A stretch of DNA of 60,409 nt from Alteromonas salexigens (lineage in GTDB: Bacteria > Pseudomonadota > Gammaproteobacteria > Enterobacterales > Alteromonadaceae): NCBI RefSeq assembly GCF_025628895.1, contig NZ_JAOTJC010000008.1, forward strand, positions 500,813 to 561,221. Reading direction: 5' to 3'. The notes beneath the pieces are model-generated. The model worked only from the letters and a program-made list of their open reading frames with translations, was not told the origin of the DNA and ran no database searches. Position 1 is the first letter of the stretch. The number at the start of each line of letters is the position of its first letter. Shown one piece after another: positions 18,071 to 28,204 of this stretch. Both the position numbers and the translations under genes were made by a program.

Positions 18071-18433
18071 CTATTTGGTGCAAGACAGTGTCAGTGACAC
18101 CGAGTCAGAAAACCGTAATGCATGGGGTTTGTCTACTTCGGCTTCTGCATAAGTGACGGTAGGGTGTTCTGCCGCGACTGCCAGTACCTCCGCAGTCAGC
18201 TTTTCCAACAACGAAAAGCGGTTGTCTTCCACCAGTTTAATTATGGCCTTGGTGACCGTTTTATAGTTTAGCGCATCATTCATGTTGTCAGAGTCGGTCG
18301 CCTGGGCAGCGTCATAATGAATTTTAACGTTAACAACGACATCCTGTTTATTTTTAATTTCGTCTTCATTAATGCCGATGTAAGTGCGCAACCGCAGGTT
18401 TTTTATGCGGATGGTGGCCTGATTTAAGGTCAT
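18071..18433 (-). CDS. folX: Dihydroneopterin triphosphate 2'-epimerase
   Basis: A 120-aa protein of the FolB/FolX family, which acts on dihydroneopterins; FolX epimerises the 2' position of the triphosphate and feeds tetrahydromonapterin synthesis. It matches the E. coli FolX length. Family residues include the N-terminal [18 protein letters not shown] and [18 protein letters not shown], with the late [14 protein letters not shown] segment. The ATG at 18433 follows a GAGAGA site; an upstream start is open but lacks one. Some uncertainty remains between FolX and FolB; the yfcH neighbour favours FolX. Confidence 0.88.
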   Translation of the reverse strand: MTLNQATIRIKNLRLRTYIGINEDEIKNKQDVVVNVKIHYDAAQATDSDNMNDALNYKTVTKAIIKLVEDNRFSLLEKLTAEVLAVAAEHPTVTYAEAEVDKPHALRFSDSVSLTLSCTK

Positions 18434-18511
18434 GATCTCTCTCGTGTTTGTAGTTGTTAGTTTCACGGGGTAAAGTGTCAGTCGTCACACTCAGGAATGT
18501 AGCACAAAACT

Positions 18512-19561
18512 ATGATGGAATTACGCTCTCCCACCGCGAAAGGCTTAATTGTTCTTGCGAGTCTGGTCGTTGTCCTCGCTGGTATTAAAGCCGCCAGCGC
18601 AATCATGGTTCCGTTTTTCTTATCAGTATTTATCGCGATTGCCTGTAGTCCGTTAATTAACTGGTCGTCGCGACACGGAATCCCCCGAGCCATTTCTGTC
18701 ACCCTGGTTATACTGCTGATTGTGGTGTTCGGTTTCCTTCTGGCAGGGCTGGTAGGTCAATCATTAACAGAATTTAAAGAAAACCTGCCTCAGTACCGAG
18801 AGCAACTCGACTCGGAATTTTCATGGGTGGTGACCCAGCTGGCCGCCTACAACATTCACATAAATCGTGAATTAGTGACAGCCCACTTTGATCCCGGTGT
18901 GGCCATGTCAGTGGCGACAAACTTTCTCAGTGGCATGGGAGGCGTGCTGTCAAACATGTTTCTGATTCTGCTGACCGTTATCTTTATGCTGTTTGAAGCC
19001 AACAGCATTCCCCGTCGGTTGCATATAGCGCTGGCCGATCCGCAAATGAAAATGCAGCACATTGACCGCTTTATTCGTTCGGTGAACAGCTACCTGGCGA
19101 TAAAGACGGTGGTCAGTCTGGGCACCGGGCTTATTATCGGCTGCTGGCTCTGGATAATGGGCATTGACCACTTTATGTTGTGGGCGGTGCTGGCTTTTAT
19201 GCTTAACTATATTCCCAACATCGGCTCCATTATTGCGGCGGTGCCTGCGGTGCTGATTGGCTTTGTCCAGTTTGGGCCTGCGTCGGCCGGGCTGGTGGCC
19301 CTTGCCTTTATGCTGGTTAACACCATTATGGGCAACATGGTGGAGCCACGGCTAATGGGGCGGGGCATGGGCCTGTCCACGCTGGTGGTGTTTCTGTCTT
19401 TGATCTTCTGGGGCTGGTTGCTGGGCACTGTGGGCATGTTGTTATCGGTGCCGCTCACCATGGTGGTGAAAATTGCCCTGGAATCCCGGGAGGAAAGCAA
19501 GTGGCTGGCAGTGTTGCTCTCCAGCGCCGGTGATGAAAAGCCACCAGGCAAACTAGCCTGA
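18512..19561 (+). CDS. tqsA: AI-2E family transporter, TqsA-like
   Basis: A 349-aa inner-membrane protein with about seven to eight helices. The C-terminal half carries LNYIPNIGS, GNMVEPRLMGRGMGLS and the long STLVVFLSLIFWGWLLGTVGMLLSVPLTM run (given here only as a description), very close to what is known of E. coli TqsA, which affects autoinducer-2 transport. Whether this bacterium makes AI-2 cannot be judged from the window; the family also includes Na+/H+ antiporters. It stands alone, divergent from folX. Confidence 0.8.
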   Translation: MMELRSPTAKGLIVLASLVVVLAGIKAASAIMVPFFLSVFIAIACSPLINWSSRHGIPRAISVTLVILLIVVFGFLLAGLVGQSLTEFKENLPQYREQLDSEFSWVVTQLAAYNIHINRELVTAHFDPGVAMSVATNFLSGMGGVLSNMFLILLTVIFMLFEANSIPRRLHIALADPQMKMQHIDRFIRSVNSYLAIKTVVSLGTGLIIGCWLWIMGIDHFMLWAVLAFMLNYIPNIGSIIAAVPAVLIGFVQFGPASAGLVALAFMLVNTIMGNMVEPRLMGRGMGLSTLVVFLSLIFWGWLLGTVGMLLSVPLTMVVKIALESREESKWLAVLLSSAGDEKPPGKLA

Positions 19562-19568
19562 TGAGCGG

Positions 19569-20894
19569 TTAGCGGGGAAACCGAAGCTGTATGCGGGCGC
19601 CACCCTGTGGCGCATCCTGAATAGATAACTGGCCTTCGTAAATGGCCACCAGATCAGACACCACCGCCATACCAATTCCCTGGCCGTCCTGATAAGCATC
19701 TAACCGTTCTCCCCGCAGCAATAAACGCTCTTTCTGTGCCGGAGGAATACCCGGACCGTCGTCGTCTACCAGTAAGGTCAGCCAGTGGCCTTCCCGCTTC
19801 ACGGTTACCCAGACACCACTGCGGGCCGCTTTGCTGGCGTTATCAATCAGGTTGCCCAGTACTTCCATCAAATCGGTATGATCACCGGCGAATGTCGCAT
19901 TATTGTCGGCGTTCAGCCTGAAACTGAGTTGTTTGTCACGGTGCACTTTTTTCATCGCGTTAAACAGCTTGTTTACCAGCGGTGCAATGGCTATCGGTGT
20001 TTGCCACCCCGACTTCCCGGCCGATGCCCGTTTAAGCTGCCGCTGAATAAGCTGGTTTATCTGCCCCAGCGCTTCTTCGGCCTCACCGGGCAGTGGCCGG
20101 GCACCCAGGGCGACCGCCAGCGGCGTTTTCAGGCTGTGCGCCAGATCGCCGAGACTGTTCTTATAGCGCGCCCGCTGTTCTGCTTCGGCTTGCAGAAGAT
20201 GATTAATAGAGCGTTTCAGGCTGTCGAATTCAGACGGGTAACTGGCCGCCAGCTGTCGCTGCTCGCCCCGGGCGGTCAGGTGAATTTCGCTGATTAACTT
20301 GCGCACCGGGGCCAGCACCACATTAATGCCAACCACAATCAGTACCAGTAAACCCAGCGACAGGAGCAACATCCATTGCCAGACGGTATCGACAAACGCA
20401 TCCCGCTCGGCATTAAACTCCTGTTTGTCGTTAAAAATATAAAACCGTACCGGTTCAAAGTCGTTGGAGGCGGCAAACTCTGCAGAAAATGTGTAGGCGA
20501 AATACTGCTGGGCGTCGTCAAATGAGGCCCGATAATCGTCCGTGAACTGAACCTCACCTACCGGCGGCGCCGGGGGAGGCGAGGTGATGGTAAAGTTAAG
20601 CGCTGAGGCTGATTGCCAGACCACTTTATCGCGAAAGGCAATCATACCCACGTAACCCGAGTCTGGCAGGTTCAGTTGCTCTTCGTAGAGCAGCTCCGGC
20701 ATATAGGGAATGTCACCGTCCAGCTCGAACGCCGACACCAACGCCAGGCTCATGAGCTTAAGCTCATTCAGCTTGGCCTGAGTCAGGCTGGTGGTATAGG
20801 CCCGCTCAAGGGTAAGCACAGTGGCCGGAATGAACAGCCCCAGTGCAATAATGGCAACCAGTAAGCTACGCAGGCGCAGCGACAAGCCCTTCAT
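19569..20894 (-). CDS. phoQ: PhoQ-like sensor histidine kinase
   Basis: A 441-aa membrane kinase. Helices at about 8-28 and 173-195 flank a periplasmic sensor of about 145 residues that is fairly acidic, as in Mg2+-sensing PhoQ. A HAMP region follows, then NSLGDLAHSLKTPLAVAL with His253, and a HATPase domain ending GQGIGMAVVSDLVAIYEG. The H box closely resembles that of PhoQ. It overlaps phoP by 4 nt and is the last gene of a PepSY-phoP-phoQ operon. The actual signal is an inference from family. Confidence 0.85.
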   Translation of the reverse strand: MKGLSLRLRSLLVAIIALGLFIPATVLTLERAYTTSLTQAKLNELKLMSLALVSAFELDGDIPYMPELLYEEQLNLPDSGYVGMIAFRDKVVWQSASALNFTITSPPPAPPVGEVQFTDDYRASFDDAQQYFAYTFSAEFAASNDFEPVRFYIFNDKQEFNAERDAFVDTVWQWMLLLSLGLLVLIVVGINVVLAPVRKLISEIHLTARGEQRQLAASYPSEFDSLKRSINHLLQAEAEQRARYKNSLGDLAHSLKTPLAVALGARPLPGEAEEALGQINQLIQRQLKRASAGKSGWQTPIAIAPLVNKLFNAMKKVHRDKQLSFRLNADNNATFAGDHTDLMEVLGNLIDNASKAARSGVWVTVKREGHWLTLLVDDDGPGIPPAQKERLLLRGERLDAYQDGQGIGMAVVSDLVAIYEGQLSIQDAPQGGARIQLRFPR

Positions 20895-21565
20895 AGATTG
20901 CGGTTGATCCGGTAACCCCGTCCGCGCAATGTTTCAATTGGCTTCATACTGCCATCAGGGTCAATTTTTTTGCGCAGTCGCCCGACAAACACTTCTATTA
21001 CGTTGCTGTCTAAATCAAAGTCCTGATCGTAAATATGTTCGGTCAGCTCTGTTTTCGATATTACCTTCTGTGGATTCAACATGAGGTATTCCATTACCTT
21101 GTATTCGTAGGCAGTGAGTTCGAGTGCGTTATCGTGCACACGAATTTCTTCACTGACCGTATCCAGTGCCAGCGGCCCAAACTGCACCACCGGGTTCGCC
21201 TGACCCGACGCCCGACGGATCAAAGCTTTTACCCTCGCCAGTAACTCTTCGTTATGAAAGGGTTTGGTCAGGTAGTCGTCAGCGCCGGCATCCAGCCCCT
21301 CTACCTTCTCCTGCCAGCGATCACGGGCGGTCAGGATCAAAACCGGACTGCGTACATCGGCCTGACGGGCACGGCGGATAACGTCAAAGCCATCGAGCTT
21401 AGGTAGGCCAATATCGATAATGGCCAGGTCATAGGGGTACTCGGTTAACTGGAACAGGGCATGTTCGCCGTTGTCGGCTAAATCAACACTGTAACCATTT
21501 TGCTGTAAAAGAGTATCAAGCTGGGTGAGGAGGCGACTATCGTCCTCGGCAATTAAAATACGCAT
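20891..21565 (-). CDS. phoP: PhoP-like OmpR-family response regulator
   Basis: A 224-aa regulator. The receiver domain has acidic residues in IAEDDS, phospho-acceptor Asp51 (IIDIGLP) and Lys in YLTKPFH. The C-terminal winged helix is of OmpR type (LTAYEYKVMEYL, VGRLRKKIDPDG, LRGRGYRI). It is coupled to phoQ by a 4-nt overlap and to the PepSY gene upstream by a TAATG junction. In relatives PhoPQ controls responses to low Mg2+, antimicrobial peptides and acid. Confidence 0.87.
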   Translation of the reverse strand: MRILIAEDDSRLLTQLDTLLQQNGYSVDLADNGEHALFQLTEYPYDLAIIDIGLPKLDGFDVIRRARQADVRSPVLILTARDRWQEKVEGLDAGADDYLTKPFHNEELLARVKALIRRASGQANPVVQFGPLALDTVSEEIRVHDNALELTAYEYKVMEYLMLNPQKVISKTELTEHIYDQDFDLDSNVIEVFVGRLRKKIDPDGSMKPIETLRGRGYRINRNL

Positions 21566-21849
21566 TACCGCTCTGCATTCCTTCGGTTGGAGGGTTTTAC
21601 CTGTCCTGAGCGTTTATCGACATCCACTGACACCACACGCCCGGACTTTTTAAGGACCTTTACCCGGTAACTGTTGCGGGTTTGTTCAACCCGTAATACC
21701 CGGCCATTGACCTCGGTTCTGGCTCTGGCGGCAGCCTGTGCTTTACTCACGACCGCTTGCTCACTGTTGCCCTGCCAGCCCATAGCGGGGCTGGCCGACC
21801 CGAGGGTCAGCAAAAGCAATAACATAAGTGTGAGCCAATGTTGTTTCAT
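21565..21849 (-). CDS. PepSY-domain periplasmic protein
   Basis: A 94-aa exported protein with a signal peptide (MKQHWLTLMLLLLLTLGSASPAMG) and a single PepSY domain (AVVSKAQAAARARTE...YRVKVLKKSGRVVSVDVDKRSG) spanning most of the mature part. It starts at ATG 21849; a TTG at 21894 would add an unlikely 15 residues before the signal. PepSY proteins are often encoded with PhoPQ-type pairs and are thought to bind or inhibit periplasmic partners. Being first in the operon, it may modulate the PhoQ sensor. Confidence 0.85.
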   Translation of the reverse strand: MKQHWLTLMLLLLLTLGSASPAMGWQGNSEQAVVSKAQAAARARTEVNGRVLRVEQTRNSYRVKVLKKSGRVVSVDVDKRSGQVKPSNRRNAER

Positions 21850-22325
21850 GTGTTGTAACACTACCTGTCGCCGAACATTAAATGGCAAGGTCAACCTTTA
21901 CCGGTGCATAAAGGAGACTGCCTAATCATACGTCACCAGAGTAGCGGTGTCGTCTGAACCTTTGCTGAATCAGGCTGTTAGTTTGAGGTAACGGTGTGGT
22001 GGCCGCGTACCTGCAGGTCCGCATAGCTGTCTTAGCATCTTACCTAAGGATAATGTGATTTCCCACGTCTGCACCGATAAATGTGGGTGTCCTGATTTAA
22101 ATGGTGCTGAAGCCACATTGTAATTTAGTGAGAGGCCTGTGAAGTCTTTACTGCCCGGGGCAGGGTATCCAGCAGGCCATGATATGAAGGAAAGCGTTAT
22201 ATGCCAGCAGATACAGGCCATCGGAGAGGGCAATGAATATGGCACAGAGTGTGCTGCATCAATCACAGACATTTATTTCACCGCCTTACGCGGCGGATGA
22301 ACGCAACGCGAAGGAGCAAACTGTT
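21850..22325. other. 476-bp divergent intergenic region
   Basis: This stretch separates the PepSY-phoPQ operon from the stress-protein gene at 22326 and must hold both promoters. I see no tRNA and no open frame with a good ribosome site; a 100-codon minus-strand frame at 21970-22272 lacks gene-like composition. No convincing PhoP-box repeat was found by eye. Confidence 0.5.
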
Positions 22326-22790
22326 ATGTCTTCAGATATTCGAACAACTATGTGGAAAGCGATGGCCGACAGCCCGAATGTGATGGTAAGTCTGATCGCG
22401 TCACGTTCTCATGCAGAACCTATGCATGCCCAGCTCGACAAAGATGCAGACAGTGAGTTTTGGTTTTACACCACCAAGGATAACCGTATTGCCGAGGGTG
22501 GCCCGGCCATGGTCCAGTTCGCGGATAAAGATCATGAAGTATTTGCCTGTATCCGCGGCACGTTAGTGAAAGAAGAGCGGGACGAAATCATTGACAAATA
22601 CTGGTCGAAACAGGTCAGTGCCTGGTATGAAGACGGTAAGTCAGATGATTCTCTGCTGATGATGCGGTTCGAACTGGACGACGCAGAAATTTGGGAAGTC
22701 GATCCAACCATCAAGGGAATGTTTAAACTGATGACAGGTAAAAACGTGGAGCCGGATGAAATGGGGGATCACAAGCAGGTAAACCTGTAA
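22326..22790 (+). CDS. Pyridoxamine 5'-phosphate oxidase-like general stress protein
   Basis: A 154-aa split-barrel flavin-binding protein of the general stress protein 26 type. The family signs are MWKAMADSPNVMVSL at the start, HAEPMHAQLD, then SEFWFYTTKDNRIAEG and a C-terminal WEVDPTIKGMFKLMTGK. It starts at ATG 22326 with AAGGAG upstream; the longer frame from 22233 adds a non-family extension. Members bind FMN or FAD and are linked to stress, but substrates are unknown. Confidence 0.85.
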   Translation: MSSDIRTTMWKAMADSPNVMVSLIASRSHAEPMHAQLDKDADSEFWFYTTKDNRIAEGGPAMVQFADKDHEVFACIRGTLVKEERDEIIDKYWSKQVSAWYEDGKSDDSLLMMRFELDDAEIWEVDPTIKGMFKLMTGKNVEPDEMGDHKQVNL

Positions 22791-22807
22791 TCCGCGCACA
22801 TCAAAGG

Positions 22808-22839
22808 TAATTATAAAGAGCCGGCAGCGATACCGGCTC
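22808..22839 (-). terminator. Terminator of the trp operon (after yciI)
   Basis: On the minus strand GAGCCGG-TATCGCTG-CCGGCTC forms a 7-bp stem, followed by TTTATAATT. It lies 21 bp after the yciI stop. It could also serve the converging gene that ends at 22790. Confidence 0.65.
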
Positions 22840-22859
22840 GTAACTGATTGCCCGTTAAA

Positions 22860-23159
22860 TTACGGTAGTACCCGTTTGTAAGGGCGGATGTCTACATGCT
22901 GATAAACGCCGGCGGCCACGTAAGGGTCGGCGTCAGCCCACTCCCGGGCGGCCTCCAGTGACGCAAATTCTGCCACTACCAGCGAGCCGGTAAACCCGGC
23001 CGGGCCGGGATCCTCACTGTCGATAGCCGGGAAAGGCCCTGCCATTATCAACCGGCCTTCTTCTTTTAATGCCACCAGTCTCGCGAGATGGTCAGGCCGG
23101 GCCGCAAGTCTGGCTTCCAGGCTATCGGGATGATCGGTGGCACAAATCATATACAGCAT
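22860..23159 (-). CDS. yciI: YciI family protein
   Basis: A 99-aa ferredoxin-like fold protein. It shows the family features [14 protein letters not shown] at the start, RPDHLARL with the central His-Asp region, GPFPAID and the final [11 protein letters not shown]. YciI-type proteins are dimeric, with a conserved His/Asp pocket, and have no settled role. It begins 4 bp after the trpA stop, so it is the last gene of the trp operon; the E. coli gene also lies near trpA. Confidence 0.88.
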   Translation of the reverse strand: MLYMICATDHPDSLEARLAARPDHLARLVALKEEGRLIMAGPFPAIDSEDPGPAGFTGSLVVAEFASLEAAREWADADPYVAAGVYQHVDIRPYKRVLP

Positions 23160-23163
23160 CAGG

Positions 23164-23973
23164 TTATCCTTTCACCGTCGCGGCCTTCATCCTGCGAACA
23201 AATGTATCCAATGCGCTTAGCATGGCGGTTTCATTTTCCAGGTTTTCTGCGATCAGGTTGACCGTCGCTGAACCGGAAATGGCGCCCGCCGCACCAGCCT
23301 GGATGGCCGTTCTGACCTGCTCGGGGGTGGAGATCCCAAACCCAAGCAGCGGTGGGGCACACTTAAAGTCGCGCAATTTGTTAATCAGCGTATCGGCTGG
23401 TACCTGCGCGGCTGTTTCGGTGCCAGTCACACCCGCCCGTCCAAGCAGGTAAGTATAGCCACTGGAATGTTCACCGATACGCTTTAAGGTCTCATCGGAC
23501 GCATTCGGTGGCGCGATGAGGATCTGATGCACACCCTCGTTTTGGGCAGCAGCCAAATAGGGCGCACTTTCACGCAAGGGCACATCCGCGATCAGAACAG
23601 AATCAACCCCGGCCACCCTGACCTTCTGATAGAAGGCCTCAACCCCTTTAGACCACACCAGGTTACTGTACAGCAGCAAGCCAATGGGAATGTCGGCATA
23701 CTTTTCACGAATGCGCTCCAGCATAGCCAGGCACGCTCCTGGGGTAACTTTGCTGTCCAGCGCCCGCAGCGCTGCCGCCTGAATGGTTGGGCCGTCAGCA
23801 ATAGGGTCGGAATAGGGGATACCCAGTTCCAGCGCATCTGCCCCTGACTCAATGAGCTGAGTAATAATTTTCTCAGAGGTTTCAATATCCGGGTCGCCAA
23901 TCATGACAAATGGCACAAACGCACCGGCATTGTCCTGCTCAAGGCGGCTGAACATACTTGCATATCTATCCAT
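23164..23973 (-). CDS. trpA: Tryptophan synthase alpha subunit
   Basis: A 269-aa TIM-barrel enzyme that cleaves indole-3-glycerol phosphate to indole and glyceraldehyde 3-phosphate. Catalytic Glu is in [10 protein letters not shown] (about residue 48) and catalytic Asp in ADGPTIQ nearby, with phosphate-binding GFGIST and [10 protein letters not shown] near the end. It overlaps trpB by 8 nt; the two products form the channelled alpha2-beta2 complex. Confidence 0.97.
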   Translation of the reverse strand: MDRYASMFSRLEQDNAGAFVPFVMIGDPDIETSEKIITQLIESGADALELGIPYSDPIADGPTIQAAALRALDSKVTPGACLAMLERIREKYADIPIGLLLYSNLVWSKGVEAFYQKVRVAGVDSVLIADVPLRESAPYLAAAQNEGVHQILIAPPNASDETLKRIGEHSSGYTYLLGRAGVTGTETAAQVPADTLINKLRDFKCAPPLLGFGISTPEQVRTAIQAGAAGAISGSATVNLIAENLENETAMLSALDTFVRRMKAATVKG

Positions 23974-25153
23974 CGAAATTTTCTCCCAGAATACTGATAA
24001 CGTGAGCCAGGTCTTTGTCGCCGCGGCCAGACAAGTTAACCACTATAATGGTTTCTTCTTCTGCCTCGTCCGCCATATTCAGTGCGTGGGCCAGCGCATG
24101 GGAAGACTCCAGCGCCGGAATGATGCCCTCTTTTTTGGCCAGTAACTGGAAGGCATTCAGGGCTTCTTCATCGGTGGCAGCCACATATTCTGCCCTTCCG
24201 GTTTGTGCCAGATGGGCATGTTGCGGACCCACAGCCGGGTAATCTAAACCGGCAGAAACGGAATAGCTTTCCTCAATTTGACCTTCTTCGTCCTGCATAA
24301 TGTAGGTGAGTGACCCGTGAAGAATACCCTTAGTGCCGGTACAAATCGTGGCGCCGTGCTCTTTGGTGTGTACTCCCTTGCCGGCGGGCTCTACGCCAAT
24401 AAGCTTCACAGACGGCTCGTCAATAAAGTCAGCAAACATGCCGATTGCGTTCGAGCCGCCACCTACACAGGCGACCACCGCATCAGGCAGACGGCCTTCT
24501 TTTTCCATAATCTGCGCCCGGGTTTCCTCGCCAATCATACGGTGATATTCACGTACGATAGTGGGGAACGGGTGTGGACCGGCGGCCGTACCCAGCAAGT
24601 AGTGGGCTTTATCGTAGTTGGCTGACCAGTCGCGCATGGCTTCATTTACCGCGTCTTTTAATGTGCCTGAGCCGGCCGTGACGGGGATGACTTCGGCGCC
24701 CATCAGGCGCATCCGAAACACATTGGGGGACTGCCGCTCCACGTCCTTCGCACCCATGTAGATGCGGGCTTTTAGCCCCAGTAGCGCACAGGCCAGGGCA
24801 GTGGCCACGCCATGCTGCCCGGCGCCGGTTTCGGCAATAACTTCGGTTTTACCCATCCGTTTCGTCAGCAGCGCCTGACCCAGCACCTGGTTGGTTTTAT
24901 GCGCGCCGCCATGCAGCAGATCTTCGCGTTTCAGGTACAGTTTTACATTAGGGTTGCTGGTAAGGTTACGCGTTAGTGTCATCGCCGTAGGACGGCCGGC
25001 GTAATCCTTTAACAGGGCCATAAACTCGTCTTTAAAGCTCGGATCGTCCTGGGCTTTCACAAATTCCTGCTCAAGTTGCTCAAGCGCGGGGATCAGTAGC
25101 TCGGGGACAAACATTCCGCCGAACTCACCGAACTTAGGATCTAGCTGATTCAT
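23966..25153 (-). CDS. trpB: Tryptophan synthase beta subunit
   Basis: A 395-aa PLP enzyme that condenses indole with serine. The PLP lysine is in GGAHKTNQ (about residue 86) and the phosphate loop is [10 protein letters not shown]. The start was set at the ATG 25153 ([13 protein letters not shown]), which matches the family; the frame runs 32 codons further upstream but into trpCF. The gap to trpCF is 22 bp. Confidence 0.97.
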   Translation of the reverse strand: MNQLDPKFGEFGGMFVPELLIPALEQLEQEFVKAQDDPSFKDEFMALLKDYAGRPTAMTLTRNLTSNPNVKLYLKREDLLHGGAHKTNQVLGQALLTKRMGKTEVIAETGAGQHGVATALACALLGLKARIYMGAKDVERQSPNVFRMRLMGAEVIPVTAGSGTLKDAVNEAMRDWSANYDKAHYLLGTAAGPHPFPTIVREYHRMIGEETRAQIMEKEGRLPDAVVACVGGGSNAIGMFADFIDEPSVKLIGVEPAGKGVHTKEHGATICTGTKGILHGSLTYIMQDEEGQIEESYSVSAGLDYPAVGPQHAHLAQTGRAEYVAATDEEALNAFQLLAKKEGIIPALESSHALAHALNMADEAEEETIIVVNLSGRGDKDLAHVISILGENFDG

Positions 25154-25175
25154 AGATAATCCTGTTGTTACGTCG

Positions 25176-26573
25176 TTAATAACATCTGCAGGCAGCAAAC
25201 AATGCCCGCAGCTTGTCAGAAGATTTGTTACCTGGCGTCGTTTCGACACCAGAGTTCACATCAATAATACCGGCACCTGTCGCCAGTGCCGTGCCTACAG
25301 TCTCAACACCAATACCGCCGGCGAGCACCAGTTTGTGTTTGTGCTCGATGGGGGCAAGTAATGACCAGTCAAATTGCTGGCCGGTACCGCCGGTCTGGTT
25401 GCCTACCTTGCAGTCAAGCAGCACCCGATCGATTATCGCTGAGTCTAGCAGCGACGGCAGATTAGCCGGCAGCGCGTCGGTAACGCCCAGTGCTTGCCAG
25501 ATTTCGCACGCTTGCGGTAATACGTTGCGCAATGCGGTACGGTAATCATCATCTTCATTGCCGTGAAGCTGTACCACATGCAGAGATAAGGTGCCGGCGA
25601 GGCTGGCCACTTCATCTACCGGTGCATTAACGAACACACCCACATAGCGACCGGGCACCGTGGTGACAATATCCCGTGCCTGCGCAGTAGATACGCAGCG
25701 GGGCGACTTGTCGGCGAATATCAGGCCGCCGAAGCTGGCGCCACTGCTGAATGCAGCTGCCGCACCGTCTGCAGATGTCAGCCCGCAGACTTTCACCCGC
25801 CCAACCACGAGTTCGTGCACCGCGCGGGCTAAATCGTCCTGCGCCATCAGCGCACTGCCTACCAGAAAGCCATCACACAATGGGGCCAGCCGGCGCACGT
25901 CCTGATGAGTGTAAATACCTGACTCCGAAATAACCACATGCTCGTGGGTGGCCGCATCCAGCATAGGGACCAGGCGTTCCGTGGCGGCCAGGTCAGTGGA
26001 CAGGTCCCGCAGGTTTCGGTTATTAATGCCGATGATGCTGGCCTTGAGATTGATCGCCCGGGTCATTTCTTCTTCATTGCTCACTTCGGTGAGAATATCC
26101 AGGCCGAGACTGTCAGCAACCACAGCCAGTTCACGATAACTGTCATCATCGAGCACGCTGAGCATCAGTAATATCGCGTCGGCGTTGTAATGGCGGGCCA
26201 GGTACACCTGATAAGTTGTCACGAAAAAATCTTTGTTCAGCACCGGTTGTTGCACTCGCTCGGTGACGTACTGCAGGTAGTCATAATTGCCCTGGAAATA
26301 TTTTTCGTCGGTAAGCACAGAGATGCCTGCCGCATGGGGTGTATACGCAGCCAGGATTTCATCTAAATCGAAGTTTTCGCGGATAAGTCCTTTCGACGGA
26401 GAGGCTTTTTTGCACTCCAGGATATACCCCGCGTTAGGCTGGCTAAGCGCTGCAAACAGACTTTTCGTAGAGGGTGTGAGCGCATCTTTAAACGCGCTTA
26501 ACGGCAATACCTCTTCACGCAGGGTAAGCTCTACGCGTTTATCGGCCACAATTTTTTCAAGCACATTTGCCAT
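25176..26573 (-). CDS. trpCF: Fused indole-3-glycerol phosphate synthase / phosphoribosylanthranilate isomerase
   Basis: A 465-aa bifunctional enzyme. Residues about 1-255 are TrpC ([37 protein letters not shown]), and about 256-465 are TrpF ([31 protein letters not shown]). Together they convert phosphoribosylanthranilate to indole-3-glycerol phosphate. The fusion is the usual form in enteric and related gammaproteobacteria. One base separates its start from the trpD stop. Confidence 0.97.
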   Translation of the reverse strand: MANVLEKIVADKRVELTLREEVLPLSAFKDALTPSTKSLFAALSQPNAGYILECKKASPSKGLIRENFDLDEILAAYTPHAAGISVLTDEKYFQGNYDYLQYVTERVQQPVLNKDFFVTTYQVYLARHYNADAILLMLSVLDDDSYRELAVVADSLGLDILTEVSNEEEMTRAINLKASIIGINNRNLRDLSTDLAATERLVPMLDAATHEHVVISESGIYTHQDVRRLAPLCDGFLVGSALMAQDDLARAVHELVVGRVKVCGLTSADGAAAAFSSGASFGGLIFADKSPRCVSTAQARDIVTTVPGRYVGVFVNAPVDEVASLAGTLSLHVVQLHGNEDDDYRTALRNVLPQACEIWQALGVTDALPANLPSLLDSAIIDRVLLDCKVGNQTGGTGQQFDWSLLAPIEHKHKLVLAGGIGVETVGTALATGAGIIDVNSGVETTPGNKSSDKLRALFAACRCY

Positions 26574-26574
26574 G

Positions 26575-27597
26575 TTAGCTCTCCTCCTGACTGATAGTGG
26601 CTACCTGATTCAGTATTTTCAGTGGCAGAGCGTTGTCCATGGCGTTCATTGCCATCTCGGCACCGTCTTTAAAACTGCTTACGGTATCGGTTAACTTCAG
26701 TAATGCCGCGCAATTCATTGCTATGGCGGCGCGGTGAGCTTCTTGCCCTTCGCCGCCAAGCGCCGCCTCTACCAGTTTCCGGTTCTCTTCCGGCTCACCG
26801 CCCTTAATGGCAGACAACGGATAGTAAGGCAGACCAAAATCATCGGCATTCACGGTGCGTTTACGGATATCTCCGTGTTCCAGGTCAAAAATAATTGATT
26901 CGCCGTGTAAGGCCAGCTCATCCAGTCCGTCGCCATGCACTACCATGGCGCGATGCTGACCCAGCAGCATGAGGGTTTTGGCATAGGCGTCCAGCAGTTT
27001 GGGCGAGTATACGCCGAACAAGCTGTGGGTAGGGCCGGCAGGATTGGCCAGCGGACCCAGTACGTTAAACAGCGTGCGGGTTTTTAACGCGGCCCGTACC
27101 GGCGTAGCGTAGCGCATGCCGGGATGGTAGACCGGTGCGAACAGGAAACAAAACCCGGCTTCATCCAGACATTTGCGCGCAGTTTGCGGTGTAATATCCA
27201 GTTCCACACCAAACTGGGTAAACAAGTCTGACGACCCGGTTTTACTGGTCACGCTGCGACTGCCGTGTTTGGCGACTTTGACGCCACAGGCAGCGGCGAC
27301 CACGCCGGCCGCACTGCTGATATTGATGGTGTTGTGACCGTCACCCCCGGTGCCGACGATATCCGCGAACGGGTAGTCAGGGGTGGGGAACGGCTTGGCA
27401 TTGGTGTACATCGCGCCGGCCGCGCCGGCGATCTCTTCCGGTGCCTCGCCATTTATTTTAAAGGCGGTGAGTACCGCGGCCAGCACAGCCTCATGCTGCT
27501 CGCCGCGCATGATACTGTTGAACAGCGAAAACGACTGGGTCTGGCTCAGGTGTGAGCCGGCGAACAGAGTTTCAAGCGAAGGGGAAGCATCAAACAT
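26575..27597 (-). CDS. trpD: Anthranilate phosphoribosyltransferase
   Basis: A 340-aa enzyme that transfers the phosphoribosyl group from PRPP to anthranilate. It shows the PRPP site VGTGGDGHNTINIS (about 81-94), KHGSRSVTSKTGSSD and the late DELALHGES segment. It is separate from trpG, unlike the E. coli TrpGD fusion. It overlaps trpG by 8 nt. Confidence 0.97.
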   Translation of the reverse strand: MFDASPSLETLFAGSHLSQTQSFSLFNSIMRGEQHEAVLAAVLTAFKINGEAPEEIAGAAGAMYTNAKPFPTPDYPFADIVGTGGDGHNTINISSAAGVVAAACGVKVAKHGSRSVTSKTGSSDLFTQFGVELDITPQTARKCLDEAGFCFLFAPVYHPGMRYATPVRAALKTRTLFNVLGPLANPAGPTHSLFGVYSPKLLDAYAKTLMLLGQHRAMVVHGDGLDELALHGESIIFDLEHGDIRKRTVNADDFGLPYYPLSAIKGGEPEENRKLVEAALGGEGQEAHRAAIAMNCAALLKLTDTVSSFKDGAEMAMNAMDNALPLKILNQVATISQEES

Positions 27598-28204
27598 GCG
27601 CGGGGCTCTCCTGTGTTAAATAAGTAATGCTTTGCATCAGCAAGCGACTGCCGTCGGCAGTGAGAATAGACTCCGGGTGAAACTGAAAACCAAGCATCCG
27701 GTCGTGAGGGTGGTGTACGGCCATCACGATATCATCAAAAGACGCACAGGCATGCAGTGTGTCCGGTAAAGTCTGTGCAACCAGCGAATGATACCGGGCC
27801 ACTGGCAGTGGCTGTGGCAAACCTTCAAACATGGCCGCTCCGTTATGTTCAATAGCCGATGACTTACCGTGCATCACCGCATCAGCCCGGCCAATTTTAC
27901 CGCCATAGTGTGCGACGATGGCCTGATGACCCAGACAAATCCCCAGCACCGGGTACTGACCCGCAACCCGGCGCAATACCTCGGGCATGCAGCCGGCATC
28001 CTGGGGCGCCCCGGGGCCGGGAGACAGCATCAGTAACACCGGACCTTTGCTGGCCTGCTCGTGCATTCGGTTAAGCAAAACATCCGCATCCACGGTGTTG
28101 CGATATACCACAATGGATAAGTTCATGGCGCGCAGTTCGTCTACCAGGTTGTAGGTGAACGAGTCTACGTTATCAAGCAGAAATACAGTAACCGGTGTTT
28201 TCAT
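27590..28204 (-). CDS. trpG: Anthranilate synthase component II (glutamine amidotransferase)
   Basis: A 204-aa class I amidotransferase that supplies ammonia to TrpE. It has DNVDSFTYNLV at the start, the catalytic-Cys loop LGICLGHQAIV (about 91-101), and the His-Glu pair in GFQFHPESIL (about 173-182). It overlaps trpE by 4 nt, consistent with equal synthesis of the two subunits. Confidence 0.96.
   Translation of the reverse strand: MKTPVTVFLLDNVDSFTYNLVDELRAMNLSIVVYRNTVDADVLLNRMHEQASKGPVLLMLSPGPGAPQDAGCMPEVLRRVAGQYPVLGICLGHQAIVAHYGGKIGRADAVMHGKSSAIEHNGAAMFEGLPQPLPVARYHSLVAQTLPDTLHACASFDDIVMAVHHPHDRMLGFQFHPESILTADGSRLLMQSITYLTQESPAHV

Noticed and set aside
19785..20297. 170-codon plus-strand open frame
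   Set aside because: It is the reverse strand of phoQ, which shows all kinase motifs; the frame has no ribosome site or recognisable domain.
21970..22272. 100-codon minus-strand open frame in the phoP/stress-protein gap
   Set aside because: No ribosome site, odd composition and no domain; treated as intergenic.
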